64,000 nt of DNA from positions 15,097 to 79,096 of the forward strand of contig JBPOHK010000033.1 of NCBI GenBank assembly GCA_052035645.1, read 5' to 3'. The DNA is from RPQJ01 sp052035645 (GTDB taxonomy: Bacteria > Pseudomonadota > Gammaproteobacteria > Steroidobacterales > Steroidobacteraceae). Position 1 is the stretch's first letter, and each line of letters begins with the position of its first letter. Positions 35,647 to 43,581 of this stretch are shown here, in pieces. The position numbers and the translations under genes were made by a program. Under the pieces are notes generated by a model. That model had not been told where the DNA came from, ran no database searches, and worked only from the letters and a program-made list of their open reading frames with translations.

Positions 35647-37108
35647 GGTGCTCTCGGGCCGGCGCCTGACCCGGCTCGAATACGCGCACGAGCTGCCGAA
35701 GCTGCAGGACCGGCTGCTCGACGCGCAGTTCGAGCTGCGCAAGGGCGGGGCCCGGGCGGTCGCGCTGATCGTGACGGGCATCCCGGCCGCCGGGCGCAGC
35801 GAGGTCGCCAACGAGCTGCTGGGCTGGCTCGACCCGAAGTTCGTGACGGTCTACGGGTTCCGCGAGCCGAACGAGGTCGAGCGCGAGCGCCCGAGCCTGT
35901 GGCGCTACTGGCGCGTCATGCCCCCGAAGGGGCGCATCGCGATCCTGCACTCGGGCTGGTACGACGAGCTGCTGGAGGCGTCGGCCCTCGACGGCAGGCG
36001 CTCGCGGGCCCGCGTCGACCGGTCCGTGGAACGCATCGTGCGACTGGAGCGCATGCTGGTCGCCGACGGCGTGACCGTCGTCAAGATCCACCTGCACGTC
36101 GCCCCGGAGACGCAACGCAAGCGGCTGCGCAAGCTCACCCGCGAACGCACCACGCGCTGGCGGGTGTCGGACGAGGATCGCTGGCTGGCGGCCCACTACC
36201 GCCGGGTCGAGAAGGCGTACGAGCACGTGCTGCGCGCGACCGAGCAGCCCGCCGCGCCCTGGCGGCTCGTCGACGGCACCGATCGCCAGCACCGCGCACT
36301 CGAGGTCGGGCGCACGCTGCTCGCGGGCATCGCCGGCACGCTCCAGGGCGAGGCGAAGCGCGCGAGGGCCGTGCGGCTGCGGCCGGTCGCGGCGCCGGTC
36401 AGGCTGCCGACGAAATCGCGCGGCGCGCACCCGTCGGACGACGAGTACGAGGGCGAGCTCGAGGGCCTGCAGGGCCGCCTCGCGCGGCTCTCTCGCCGCC
36501 GTCGGTTCGCGCGGCACGCCGTCGTGCTCGCCTTCGAGGGCATGGACGCGGCCGGCAAGGGCGGCGCCATCCGCCGCATCGCCGCCGCGCTGGATGCCCG
36601 CCAGTACCGCGTGGTGCCGATCTCGGCACCCTCGGCGGAGGAACTGGCGCGGCCCTACCTCTGGCGCTTCTGGTTCCACCTGCCGCCGCGCGGGAATTAC
36701 ACGATTTTCGACCGCAGCTGGTACGGGCGGGTGCTGGTCGAGCGGGTGCGCGGCTTCGCGGCCGCCGCCGACTGGCGGCGGGCCTACGACGAGATCAACG
36801 AGTTCGAGCGCCAGCTCGCCGAACACCGCGTGATCGTCGCCAAGTTCTGGCTCTCGGTGAGCCGCCGCGAGCAGCTCGCCCGCTTCGAGGAGCGCGACCG
36901 CAATCCGCTCAAGCGCTTCAAGGTCGATCCGGAGGACTGGATCAACCGCAGGCTCTGGAACGGCTACCAGGCGGCGGCCCGCGAGATGATCGCGCGCACG
37001 GACACGCCGCACGCGCCCTGGGTCGTGCTGCCGGCGGACGACAAGCGGCACGCCCGCCTCGCGGTGCTGCGCAGCCTGTGCGACCGGGTCGAGGAGCAGG
37101 TCGCGTGA
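35636..37108 (+). CDS. pap: Polyphosphate:AMP phosphotransferase (two-domain PPK2)
   Basis: 490 aa with tandem PPK2 domains. The C-terminal domain (~270-490) keeps an intact Walker A, GMDAAGKGG (302-310), and the lid sequences RSWYGRVLVERV and RDRNPLKRFKVDPEDW. The N-terminal domain has a degenerate loop, GIPAAGRSE (48-56), where the Lys is missing. This inactive-plus-active layout is normal for PAP, which makes ADP from AMP and polyphosphate. It begins with GTG 35636 inside the end of aguA, so translation is coupled. ppgK elsewhere in the window also uses polyphosphate. Confidence 0.9.
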   Translation: MLHEVLSGRRLTRLEYAHELPKLQDRLLDAQFELRKGGARAVALIVTGIPAAGRSEVANELLGWLDPKFVTVYGFREPNEVERERPSLWRYWRVMPPKGRIAILHSGWYDELLEASALDGRRSRARVDRSVERIVRLERMLVADGVTVVKIHLHVAPETQRKRLRKLTRERTTRWRVSDEDRWLAAHYRRVEKAYEHVLRATEQPAAPWRLVDGTDRQHRALEVGRTLLAGIAGTLQGEAKRARAVRLRPVAAPVRLPTKSRGAHPSDDEYEGELEGLQGRLARLSRRRRFARHAVVLAFEGMDAAGKGGAIRRIAAALDARQYRVVPISAPSAEELARPYLWRFWFHLPPRGNYTIFDRSWYGRVLVERVRGFAAAADWRRAYDEINEFERQLAEHRVIVAKFWLSVSRREQLARFEERDRNPLKRFKVDPEDWINRRLWNGYQAAAREMIARTDTPHAPWVVLPADDKRHARLAVLRSLCDRVEEQVA

Positions 37109-38055
37109 GCGCGCCGGCCATCGCGCTGGTCAGCGCCGCGGCGGCGCTGCCGCTCGACGAGGACATGCCGGCGCTCGTGGCGGCGCTCGAGGCCCTGGGG
37201 GCGCGGGTGGCGACGCCGTGCTGGGACGACGGCCGGGTCGACTGGTCGGGCTTCGACGCCGCCGTGCTGCGCTCGACCTGGGACTACGTCGAGCGCATCG
37301 ACGAGTTCCTCGACTGGGCGGAGCGCTGCCGGCGGGCGACCCGCCTGTTCAACCCGCCCGAGGTCGTGCGCTGGAACACCGACAAGCACTATCTCGCGCA
37401 CCTGGCCCGGCAGGGCGTGCCGGTGGTGCCGACGCGCTTCGTGGAGGCCGGTGCCGATGCGCCGGCGGAACTCGCGGCCTTCCTCGGCGGCGGCCCCGCG
37501 TCGCTCAGCACCGGCGCGCCGGTCGAGTTCCGCGACTTCGTCGTCAAGCCGGTCGTCGGCGCGGGCTCGCGCGATGCCGCGCGCTACCGGCGGGGCGACG
37601 CGGAGGCGTCGCTCGCGCACCTGCGCCGGCTGGTGGAAATCGAGCGGCGCAGTGCCCTGCTGCAGCCCTACCTCGAGCGGGTCGACACCGCGGGGGAGAC
37701 CGCGCTGCTGCATTTCGCCGGCCGCTACAGCCATGCGATCCGCAAGGGTCCGCTGCTGCGCGTCGGCGCCGGCCTCGTGGAGGGCCTGTTCGCGCCGGAG
37801 GAGATCACGGCCCGCGAGCCGGATGCGGCGGAGCGCCGCGTCGCGGCTGCGGCGATCGCCGCGCTGCCGTTTCCGGCGCCGCTGTACGTCCGCGTCGACC
37901 TCGTCCGCGGCGCGGACGACGCCCCGGTCGTGCTCGAGATCGAGATGACCGAGCCGTCGGTGGTCCTCCCGCACGCGACGGGCGCGGCCGAGCGCTTCGC
38001 GCGGGCCATCCTCGCGGCCGCCGACGGCGACGCCGCCGGGGCGGTCCGGCCGTGA
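37105..38055 (+). CDS. ATP-grasp ligase-like protein
   Basis: 316 aa from GTG 37105 (GTGA overlap with pap). The fold is suggested by an N-terminal pre-ATP-grasp segment (ALVSAAAALPLDEDMPALVAAL; AVLRSTWDYVERIDEFLDW), WNTDKHYLAHLARQGVPVVPT (~92-112), DFVVKPVVGAGSRDAARY (~150, nucleotide-binding Lys) and LEIEMTEPSVVLPHA near the C-terminus with the metal-binding Glu and Asn/Glu. Closest known style is the RimK/glutathione-synthase/DcsG group, which forms amide-type bonds using acyl-phosphates. The substrate is not deducible. It is translationally coupled on both sides. Confidence 0.75.
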   Translation: MSAPAIALVSAAAALPLDEDMPALVAALEALGARVATPCWDDGRVDWSGFDAAVLRSTWDYVERIDEFLDWAERCRRATRLFNPPEVVRWNTDKHYLAHLARQGVPVVPTRFVEAGADAPAELAAFLGGGPASLSTGAPVEFRDFVVKPVVGAGSRDAARYRRGDAEASLAHLRRLVEIERRSALLQPYLERVDTAGETALLHFAGRYSHAIRKGPLLRVGAGLVEGLFAPEEITAREPDAAERRVAAAAIAALPFPAPLYVRVDLVRGADDAPVVLEIEMTEPSVVLPHATGAAERFARAILAAADGDAAGAVRP

Positions 38056-39392
38056 CGGCCGCCCGGCGCGGCGTGCTGGCGAGCCTGCGCCATGCCCTGC
38101 GCGTGACGTTCGCGCTCGAGGCCGCGCCGCACGCCAAGCTCGTGCGCACGGCGACCTTCGCGGTGCTCTCGCTGCTCGCGTTCGCGCTGGCCGGCAATGC
38201 GGCGTTCGTGAAGCCCCTGCGCCACGCGGCGGAGAAGCCTTTCGAGTTCGACTGGGCGCTGCGCACACTGTCGCTTGGGTGGTTCGACGCGGGCCGGCGC
38301 ACGCTCCCGATCGCGATCGTCGAGGTGGACGAGGCGACGTGGCGCAACTGGGGGTCGCCGCCGATGACGCCGCACGCGGACCTCGCCCGCATGCTGGCGA
38401 TCGTGACGCGGGCGCGGCCGGCCGCCGTGGTCGTGGACATCGACCTCGCCTACGGGGCGGATGCGCTCGGCGACCGGCTGGGCCAGTTCCTGCAGGCCTA
38501 CGACGGCGAGGCGCCCATCGTCTTCCCCCGGCGCATCGAGCCCGGCCCGCGCAACGAGCGTCGGCTCGCGGCCACGCCGTTCGACGCGCTGTTCACCGGC
38601 AACCCGCGGCTGCACTGGGCGCACGCGGGGTTCGCCGGCGCGCAGGGCGTGGTGCGCGAGTGGGATCCCTGGCTGGTGGTCTGCGGGCCGCACGGTCCCC
38701 AGCCGATGCCTGCCGTGGCGACCCAGGTCGCGCTGGTGCTGCCCGCCGGCTGGCACGGCCTGCCGCTCACCGCGGCGCCGAACGCGCGCGGCGAGTGCGA
38801 CGACGAGCCGGCCGAGCCCGAGTCGCTGCTGATCGGGCCGCGCCTGACCGGACCCGCGCACCCGCCGCTGATGGAGGAGGCGAAGCTGGTGTCCGCGCTC
38901 GCACTGCTCGACCCGGCGCTCGAGCGCGACGACGCGGGGCTGTTCGCCGGCCGCATCGTGTTCGTCGGCGCGACCCATTCGGGCACGGGCGACACGTGGG
39001 TGACGCCCGTCGGCGTGCTGCCGGGCGTCGAACTGCTGGCCAACACCGTGCGCTTCCTGCCGCTGCAGAGCACGTCGGGCGGGCGCGCGGAGCTCGCGTA
39101 CCGCGCGACGACCGTGCTGTCCTTCCTGCTCATCGGCCTGCTGTTCTGGCTGTTCCGCCCGTCCGTGGCGCTGCTCGCGCTGGTGCCGGCGCTGCTGCTG
39201 GTGGTGGCCTGCGCCGTGGGGATCTGGGACTACTTCCGCGTGTTCGACGCCTTCACCGCGGCGCTGCTGCTGCTGGTGCAGGTCAAGGCGCTGGAGACGG
39301 CCCTGACGCTGGTCGCGGACTGGCGTCGATACGGCTGGCGACGCACCATACTGGCGAAGCACTTTCGCGGCGGGGGCGGGGACGATGACTGA
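38052..39392 (+). CDS. CHASE2-domain membrane protein lacking an output domain
   Basis: 446 aa from GTG 38052. One N-terminal helix (~30-52), a large periplasmic CHASE2 domain (~60-350: DWALRTLSLGW, IAIVEVDEATWRNWG, VVVDIDLAYGADALG, GRIVFVGATHSGTGDTWVTP, LLANTVRFLP) and about three C-terminal helices (~353-425), then only ~20 cytoplasmic residues. CHASE2 normally senses an extracellular signal for an attached cyclase, GGDEF or kinase; none is attached or adjacent here. It overlaps the FecR-like gene by 8 bases, so a partner relationship is likely. The ligand is unknown. Confidence 0.83.
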   Translation: MTAARRGVLASLRHALRVTFALEAAPHAKLVRTATFAVLSLLAFALAGNAAFVKPLRHAAEKPFEFDWALRTLSLGWFDAGRRTLPIAIVEVDEATWRNWGSPPMTPHADLARMLAIVTRARPAAVVVDIDLAYGADALGDRLGQFLQAYDGEAPIVFPRRIEPGPRNERRLAATPFDALFTGNPRLHWAHAGFAGAQGVVREWDPWLVVCGPHGPQPMPAVATQVALVLPAGWHGLPLTAAPNARGECDDEPAEPESLLIGPRLTGPAHPPLMEEAKLVSALALLDPALERDDAGLFAGRIVFVGATHSGTGDTWVTPVGVLPGVELLANTVRFLPLQSTSGGRAELAYRATTVLSFLLIGLLFWLFRPSVALLALVPALLLVVACAVGIWDYFRVFDAFTAALLLLVQVKALETALTLVADWRRYGWRRTILAKHFRGGGGDDD

Positions 39393-40299
39393 ACGGGAGT
39401 GGACTCCAGCCTACGGTGTCCGCGCATGGAGCGCGGCGGCAGCCGTCCTCGTCGCACTGCTGGCGCCGGTGGCCGCGGCCCGGGCGCCGGCGCCGGAGCC
39501 GATCGGCGTCGTGTCCGAGTACCGGCCGGCGTTCGCCCGCTACTCGCTGCAGCGCGGCCGGGACAAGGCCGCCGTGCCGGCCCGGATCGGCACGGTGGTG
39601 ATGGCCGGGGACACGGTCACGCTGCCGAAGGACGGCGTGCTGGTCGTGCAGCTCGCGGACCAGTCGTCGCGCCGCTACTCGGGGCCCGGCACCTACACGC
39701 TGCCCGCGGTGGAGACGAGCCACCCGCTGCTCGCGGTGCTCGAGTCCATCCCGGCGCTGTTCGAGGACCAGCAGCGCCGCTACGGCAATGCCGCGTCGCG
39801 CGGCAGCGCCCAGTGCGGCGCGGCGGACGCCGAGCCCGAACCGATCTTCGTGCCCATCGTCGGCGAGGGTGCGCGCGTGGGCGCGGGCCGGCGCGACCTG
39901 CAGCTCGCGTGGCGGGGCGGGTGCAGGCCGTTTGCCGTGCGGATCGTCGCGGAGGGCGGCGGCGCGGTGCTCGAGCGCACCGGCCTCGCCGACCGCCGGC
40001 TGCGCCTCGGCGGCGTCGAACTGCCCGTCGGGCGCTACGTCCTCACGGTGAGCGACGAGGGCGGCCGTCGCTACGAGGCCCCGCTCGAGGCGGTCGCGGC
40101 CCCGCCGGCGCCGCCCGTGGAGGTCGCGAGCGCGACCGGCGCCGTGGGCGACGTGGCGCGCGGCGCGTGGCTGCTCTCGCAGACGGATGCGAACTGGCGA
40201 CTGGCGGCCTACGAGGCGCTGCGTCCGTCGATCGACGCCGGGGACGGCCTCGCCGTCGCGCTGGGCGACAGCCTCCTCACGGGGCGCAGGCCGCCCTGA
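39385..40299 (+). CDS. Exported FecR-like protein, partner of CHASE2 protein
   Basis: 304 aa, signal peptide (~14-33, AAAAVLVALLAPVAAARA). Residues ~50-110 read like a FecR domain: VPARIGTVVMAGDTVTLPKDGVLVVQLADQS, with the GDxV and surface loop typical of that fold. A second beta-rich region follows (DLQLAWRGGCRPFAVRI; LPVGRYVLTVSDEGG) with two Cys (~144, ~178) that could form a disulfide. There is no membrane helix besides the signal. FecR/CHASE2 pairs occur next to adenylate cyclases in other bacteria (family knowledge), but no cyclase is present. The stop is 3 bases from the convergent DUF3570 gene. Confidence 0.68.
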   Translation: MTEREWTPAYGVRAWSAAAAVLVALLAPVAAARAPAPEPIGVVSEYRPAFARYSLQRGRDKAAVPARIGTVVMAGDTVTLPKDGVLVVQLADQSSRRYSGPGTYTLPAVETSHPLLAVLESIPALFEDQQRRYGNAASRGSAQCGAADAEPEPIFVPIVGEGARVGAGRRDLQLAWRGGCRPFAVRIVAEGGGAVLERTGLADRRLRLGGVELPVGRYVLTVSDEGGRRYEAPLEAVAAPPAPPVEVASATGAVGDVARGAWLLSQTDANWRLAAYEALRPSIDAGDGLAVALGDSLLTGRRPP

Positions 40300-40302
40300 G
40301 GC

Positions 40303-41439
40303 TCAGAACCAGCCGGAGAAGAACAGCCGGTAGACGTCCGCGTCGAAGCTGTACAGCGGCTCGGTGCCCGGCGCGCCGCCCTCGAGCAGGTTGCGGAAGT
40401 CGTCGTAAGCGTAGTGGATGCGGTCGTAGTAGAAATTGACCGTCGTCTTCTCGAGGTACTTCCAGCCGAGCGGCGGCAGCTCGTAGGTCACGCCGAGCGT
40501 GAACATCTGGCTGCTGAAGCTGCTCAGCTCCTTGTCGCGCGCCAGGAAGTTCTGCGCGTTGCGGAAGGGATACAGGTCGGCGTAGAAGTCCGCGGCCGAC
40601 TGGTCGTACCAGCGGAAGCCCGCCTCGAAGATCCACTGCTTCCACGGGTGCGTGTAGCCGACCTCGATCGAGTTCGCGTCGATGCCCCAGTCGTCCGTGT
40701 AGTAGCGGTACTGGCCGTGCACGGCCGCGCGGTACGGCAGGTAGTAGCGCGCGTCGAGCGAGACCGAATTGCTGGTGTGCGTGCGCGGATAGCGCTCGGG
40801 CTCGTACGCGTAGCCGACCGGGCTCGTCGGGTCGAGGTAGCGCACCGAGCGGTAGGGGTTGTTGAGGAAGCCCTCGTCGGTGATCAGCTCGTAGTTGAGG
40901 CCCATCATCAGGGAGGGCGTCAGGATCTGGGTCACGCCGAAGCGGTAGTTGCGACGGTCGATGTCTTCCTTGAACGCGGTGTCGCCGCGCCGCCTGACCT
41001 CGTCCCAGCCCTGGCTGTAGCCGAAGGAAACCGTGGTCAGGTCGCCGAAGAGGTCCTGGCTCAGGTCGAACGTCGCCGTGTTGGCGGTGTAGTCGTTCTC
41101 CTCGCTGCGGGTGTAGCCGAGGCTGTACTGGGTCTTGCCGTTCAGCATGTCGAAGCCGAAGCTGCCCTGGTGCCGCTCTTCCTTGTACGGGCTCGCGGTC
41201 GTCATCACGTCGATCGACGCGCTCGACACCATGTCGACGTAGGCGCTGCCCGAGAAAGCGTACTTCTCGTCGAACTTGGTGCGCACCAGCAGGGCCGGCC
41301 CGTCGATCGTGACGCCGCCGCCCTCGTAGCGGTGGTACATGATGTCCGCCCGGTCCTCCGGCAGCACGGCCGCGCCTGCCGGCAGCGCCGCCACCGCCAG
41401 TGCCGTGCCCAAACCCGCCCAGGTGGCCTGCCGTCGCAT
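40303..41439 (-). CDS. DUF3570 outer-membrane beta-barrel protein
   Basis: 378 aa. I chose ATG 41439 because GAGGG lies 8 bases upstream and a clean signal peptide results (AGLGTALAVAALPAGA). An upstream ATG at 41460 would overlap the DUF4266 gene by 10 bases. The mature part is a run of alternating aromatic strands (YAFSGSAYVDMVSSASIDV; YSLGYTRSEENDY; TVSFGYSQGWDE; SLDARYYLPYRAAVHGQYRYY) ending in SGWF, the terminal aromatic of outer-membrane barrels. DUF3570 proteins are typically found beside DUF4266 lipoproteins, TlpA thioredoxins and ApbE, as here. It is the last gene of the six-gene minus-strand operon. Confidence 0.85.
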   Translation of the reverse strand: MRRQATWAGLGTALAVAALPAGAAVLPEDRADIMYHRYEGGGVTIDGPALLVRTKFDEKYAFSGSAYVDMVSSASIDVMTTASPYKEERHQGSFGFDMLNGKTQYSLGYTRSEENDYTANTATFDLSQDLFGDLTTVSFGYSQGWDEVRRRGDTAFKEDIDRRNYRFGVTQILTPSLMMGLNYELITDEGFLNNPYRSVRYLDPTSPVGYAYEPERYPRTHTSNSVSLDARYYLPYRAAVHGQYRYYTDDWGIDANSIEVGYTHPWKQWIFEAGFRWYDQSAADFYADLYPFRNAQNFLARDKELSSFSSQMFTLGVTYELPPLGWKYLEKTTVNFYYDRIHYAYDDFRNLLEGGAPGTEPLYSFDADVYRLFFSGWF

Positions 41440-41450
41440 CCTGTCAGCCC

Positions 41451-41678
41451 TCAGTTGCATCCGCAGCCACCGCCGTGGCTGCCGTCCGCGCCGCGCGCGC
41501 CCTCGCGCGCTTCCTTCACGTGGTTCATGTACGACGACTGGATGGGATTGCGGTCGTTCGACATGACGATGTCCGCGAAATGCTGCCGCTCGTAGGGCTT
41601 CACCCAGGGCTCGATGTTCGAGCAGCCCGTGAGGGTCGCGAGCAGCACGGCGAAGGCGGCGATGCGGGCGGCGTGCAT
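41451..41678 (-). CDS. DUF4266 small lipoprotein
   Basis: 75 aa. The signal ends with lipobox ATLTG before Cys19. The mature peptide SNIEPWVKPYERQHFADIVM then NPIQSSYMNHVKEAREGARG is the DUF4266 signature, and the tail GGGCGCN is Gly/Cys-rich, able to bind metal or form a thioether/disulfide. It is encoded between TlpA and DUF3570 with 2- and 11-base gaps. The tail position next to a TlpA thiol oxidoreductase suggests its Cys pair as a redox partner (inference). Confidence 0.83.
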   Translation of the reverse strand: MHAARIAAFAVLLATLTGCSNIEPWVKPYERQHFADIVMSNDRNPIQSSYMNHVKEAREGARGADGSHGGGCGCN

Positions 41679-41680
41679 GG

Positions 41681-42181
41681 TCACTCCCTGGCGAGGCTGC
41701 GGATCATGTCCGCGTATTTCGACTCGTCGCCGGGCGCGTAGCCGCGGTGCACGTAGCGCACGTTGCCGTTGCGGTCGATGAACACCGAGCTCGGCATGCC
41801 CTCGACACCGAAGCTCTGCGCGACCGAGTTCTTGCGGTCGAACAGGATCGGGAAGCCGACCGGCACGCCCTTCAGCCAGGTCACGGCGGCGGCGCTGTCC
41901 GGCTCGACGTTGACGCCGAGCACGGTGAAGCCGAGCGGCTCGTATTTCGACTGCAGCTGGCCCAGCAGCGGCATCTCCTGCCGGCACGGGCCGCACCAGG
42001 TGGCCCAGAAGTTCACCATCACGACCTGCCCCTTGAGTTCGCTCAGCCTGACGGTCGAGCCGTCGCGGGCGGGCAGGGAGAAATCGGGGGCTGCGCTGCC
42101 GGCCGCCCGGGCGCCCGCGCCGAAGCCGGCGGCGAGCACCCCGGCGACGAGCACGCTGGCGATCCGCAGGGTCGGGCGCAT
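41681..42181 (-). CDS. TlpA/ResA-like periplasmic thioredoxin
   Basis: 166 aa, signal peptide 1-27 (ARA|AG). Thioredoxin-like fold with active site TWCGPC (Cys63, Cys66), the family motif SAAPDFSLPARDG, and cis-Pro in GVEGMPSSVFIDRNG (~130). TlpA/ResA proteins reduce apocytochrome cysteines or other periplasmic disulfides. Its operon contains a protein with two CXXCH motifs and the divergent operon encodes more, so thiol reduction before haem attachment is a plausible task. An alternative is redox control of the DUF4266 CGC tail. Confidence 0.88.
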   Translation of the reverse strand: MRPTLRIASVLVAGVLAAGFGAGARAAGSAAPDFSLPARDGSTVRLSELKGQVVMVNFWATWCGPCRQEMPLLGQLQSKYEPLGFTVLGVNVEPDSAAAVTWLKGVPVGFPILFDRKNSVAQSFGVEGMPSSVFIDRNGNVRYVHRGYAPGDESKYADMIRSLARE

Positions 42182-42195
42182 GCGTGTGTCTCCGG

Positions 42196-42864
42196 TCAGA
42201 AGAACGAGGTCGCGCCCAGCGTGAACTGCAGGTTCTGCGTCAGCTTGTCCTTGCCGAGCAGGTCGCTGCGGAACATGTGGTCGCGAGCGTCGACGTGCAG
42301 CGCGAGCCACTTGTTGACGACCAGCCGCAGGCCGGCGCCGATGGCGACGGTGAAGTGGTCGTCGGACGCGAACCGCGTGCTGCCGACGCCTGCGGAAACA
42401 TACACGGATGCCGGCATCGCGCGGTCGCGACCGAGGAAAACCTCGCCGGGGAGCACATTCCAGCCGGCGGAGATGTCGTAATAGGTAAAGTCGCGCTCGC
42501 TGTCGGTGAGCAGCTGCGCGGAGCCGCTCAGGTCCTCGTAGCTGGTCTTGCCGGCCTTCGAGCGCCCGATGGTGGCCTCGGCGAAGAGGTCCTCGGTGAA
42601 GTGGTAGGCGATGCGCCCGCCGTAGACGAGGCTCGAGCCGAAGTCCTCGATGCCGATCGTGCCGACGTACACGCCGACCTCGAAGTTCTCGGTGGGGACC
42701 TTGACCGGCTCGACGGTGCGGCGCTCGACCTGGGGTTCGACGACCTGCGGCGACTGCGAGGAGCCGCCGACGGCCTCGGCCTGCGCCTGGGCCTGTGCCG
42801 CGCCGCTGCACCAGCCGCAGCCGGCCAGCGCGCTCAGAAGAAGTACGTGAACCCTACGAGCCAT
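42196..42864 (-). CDS. Outer-membrane beta-barrel protein
   Basis: 222 aa. The signal region is MARRVHVLLLSALAGCGWC, possibly a lipobox (ALAG before Cys). After a Gln/Ala-rich linker, a small OmpA/OmpW-like barrel follows with strands such as FEVGVYVGTIGIEDFG, VYGGRIAYHFTEDLFAEATIG and DFTYYDISAGWNVLPGEVF, ending in LGATSFF with a terminal Phe. It overlaps the end of the upstream SH3-barrel gene by 31 bases. The two share a similar barrel plan and may be paired. No enzymatic residues were recognised. Confidence 0.78.
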   Translation of the reverse strand: MARRVHVLLLSALAGCGWCSGAAQAQAQAEAVGGSSQSPQVVEPQVERRTVEPVKVPTENFEVGVYVGTIGIEDFGSSLVYGGRIAYHFTEDLFAEATIGRSKAGKTSYEDLSGSAQLLTDSERDFTYYDISAGWNVLPGEVFLGRDRAMPASVYVSAGVGSTRFASDDHFTVAIGAGLRLVVNKWLALHVDARDHMFRSDLLGKDKLTQNLQFTLGATSFF

Positions 42865-43577
42865 TCGTCGTTCTCCTCGTTGTCGTCGCGATCCGTGAAC
42901 ACGACGAAGCCGCGGTACTCCGCCTGCAGCAGGAATCGGTTCGTCAGGTAGCCGCGGAAGCCGGCCGCGCCATAGGCCGCGGTGTCGGTGCGGTCCTGGG
43001 TGTCGATCAGCGTGGTCTTGGGCGTGGTGCGGATCACGCCGACGCCGAGGCCGATGAACGGCGACACGCGCCACTCGGGCTTGATGAGGTGGGCGAGCCC
43101 CGCGCTCACCATCCACGAGTTGGACGAGTTGCCCATGATCTGCGAGGCGTCGGCCCGCAGCATCAGGCTGTCGCTCATCAGCCAGGCGCCGTTGACCATC
43201 ACCACGCTGGCGCCGGACATCTCGCCGGAGGCCACGCCGACCTCCCAGTCGTGCGCCGTGCGGGCGTCGGGCCCGGGACCCGCGATCTTCACGTCGGCGC
43301 CGCCGGTGGTGAGCGTGCCCGCGAGCTGCGAGCGATGCACCCAGCCGCTCTGGCCGCGTTCGGTGCGCACCTCGACCCAGTCGGTGCGCTGGCGCACGAG
43401 CGTGACGGTGACGCCGCGCTCGAGCGAGACGGTGATGGGAAAGCCCCGGCCCGGCCCGGTGTGCAGGTCGATGTAGGGGTCCTGGACGACGACTTCGATC
43501 GGCTCGGAAGAAGCGCCCGCCGGCGTACCGGCCAGCGCGGCCAGCAGCAGGCACAGGGCGAGCAGCCTTCCTAGCAT
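42834..43577 (-). CDS. SH3-domain plus beta-barrel envelope protein
   Basis: 247 aa from ATG 43577, just 4 bases after the dihaem lipoprotein gene. A longer start at 43625 would overlap that gene. The signal peptide is MLGRLLALCLLLAALAGTPA. Residues ~25-85 form a bacterial SH3 domain (YIDLHTGPGRGFPITVSLER; DWVEVRTERGQSGWVHRSQL), then a barrel of ~150 residues ends in LVGFTYFF. SH3 domains usually bind peptidoglycan peptides or proteins, so this could hold the outer-membrane complex to the wall (inference). Confidence 0.78.
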   Translation of the reverse strand: MLGRLLALCLLLAALAGTPAGASSEPIEVVVQDPYIDLHTGPGRGFPITVSLERGVTVTLVRQRTDWVEVRTERGQSGWVHRSQLAGTLTTGGADVKIAGPGPDARTAHDWEVGVASGEMSGASVVMVNGAWLMSDSLMLRADASQIMGNSSNSWMVSAGLAHLIKPEWRVSPFIGLGVGVIRTTPKTTLIDTQDRTDTAAYGAAGFRGYLTNRFLLQAEYRGFVVFTDRDDNEENDEWLVGFTYFF

Positions 43578-43581
43578 GTGC

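Noticed and set aside
38052..39392. A diguanylate or adenylate cyclase domain attached to CHASE2
   Set aside because: The chain ends ~20 residues after the last helix; no GGDEF or cyclase motif in any frame nearby.
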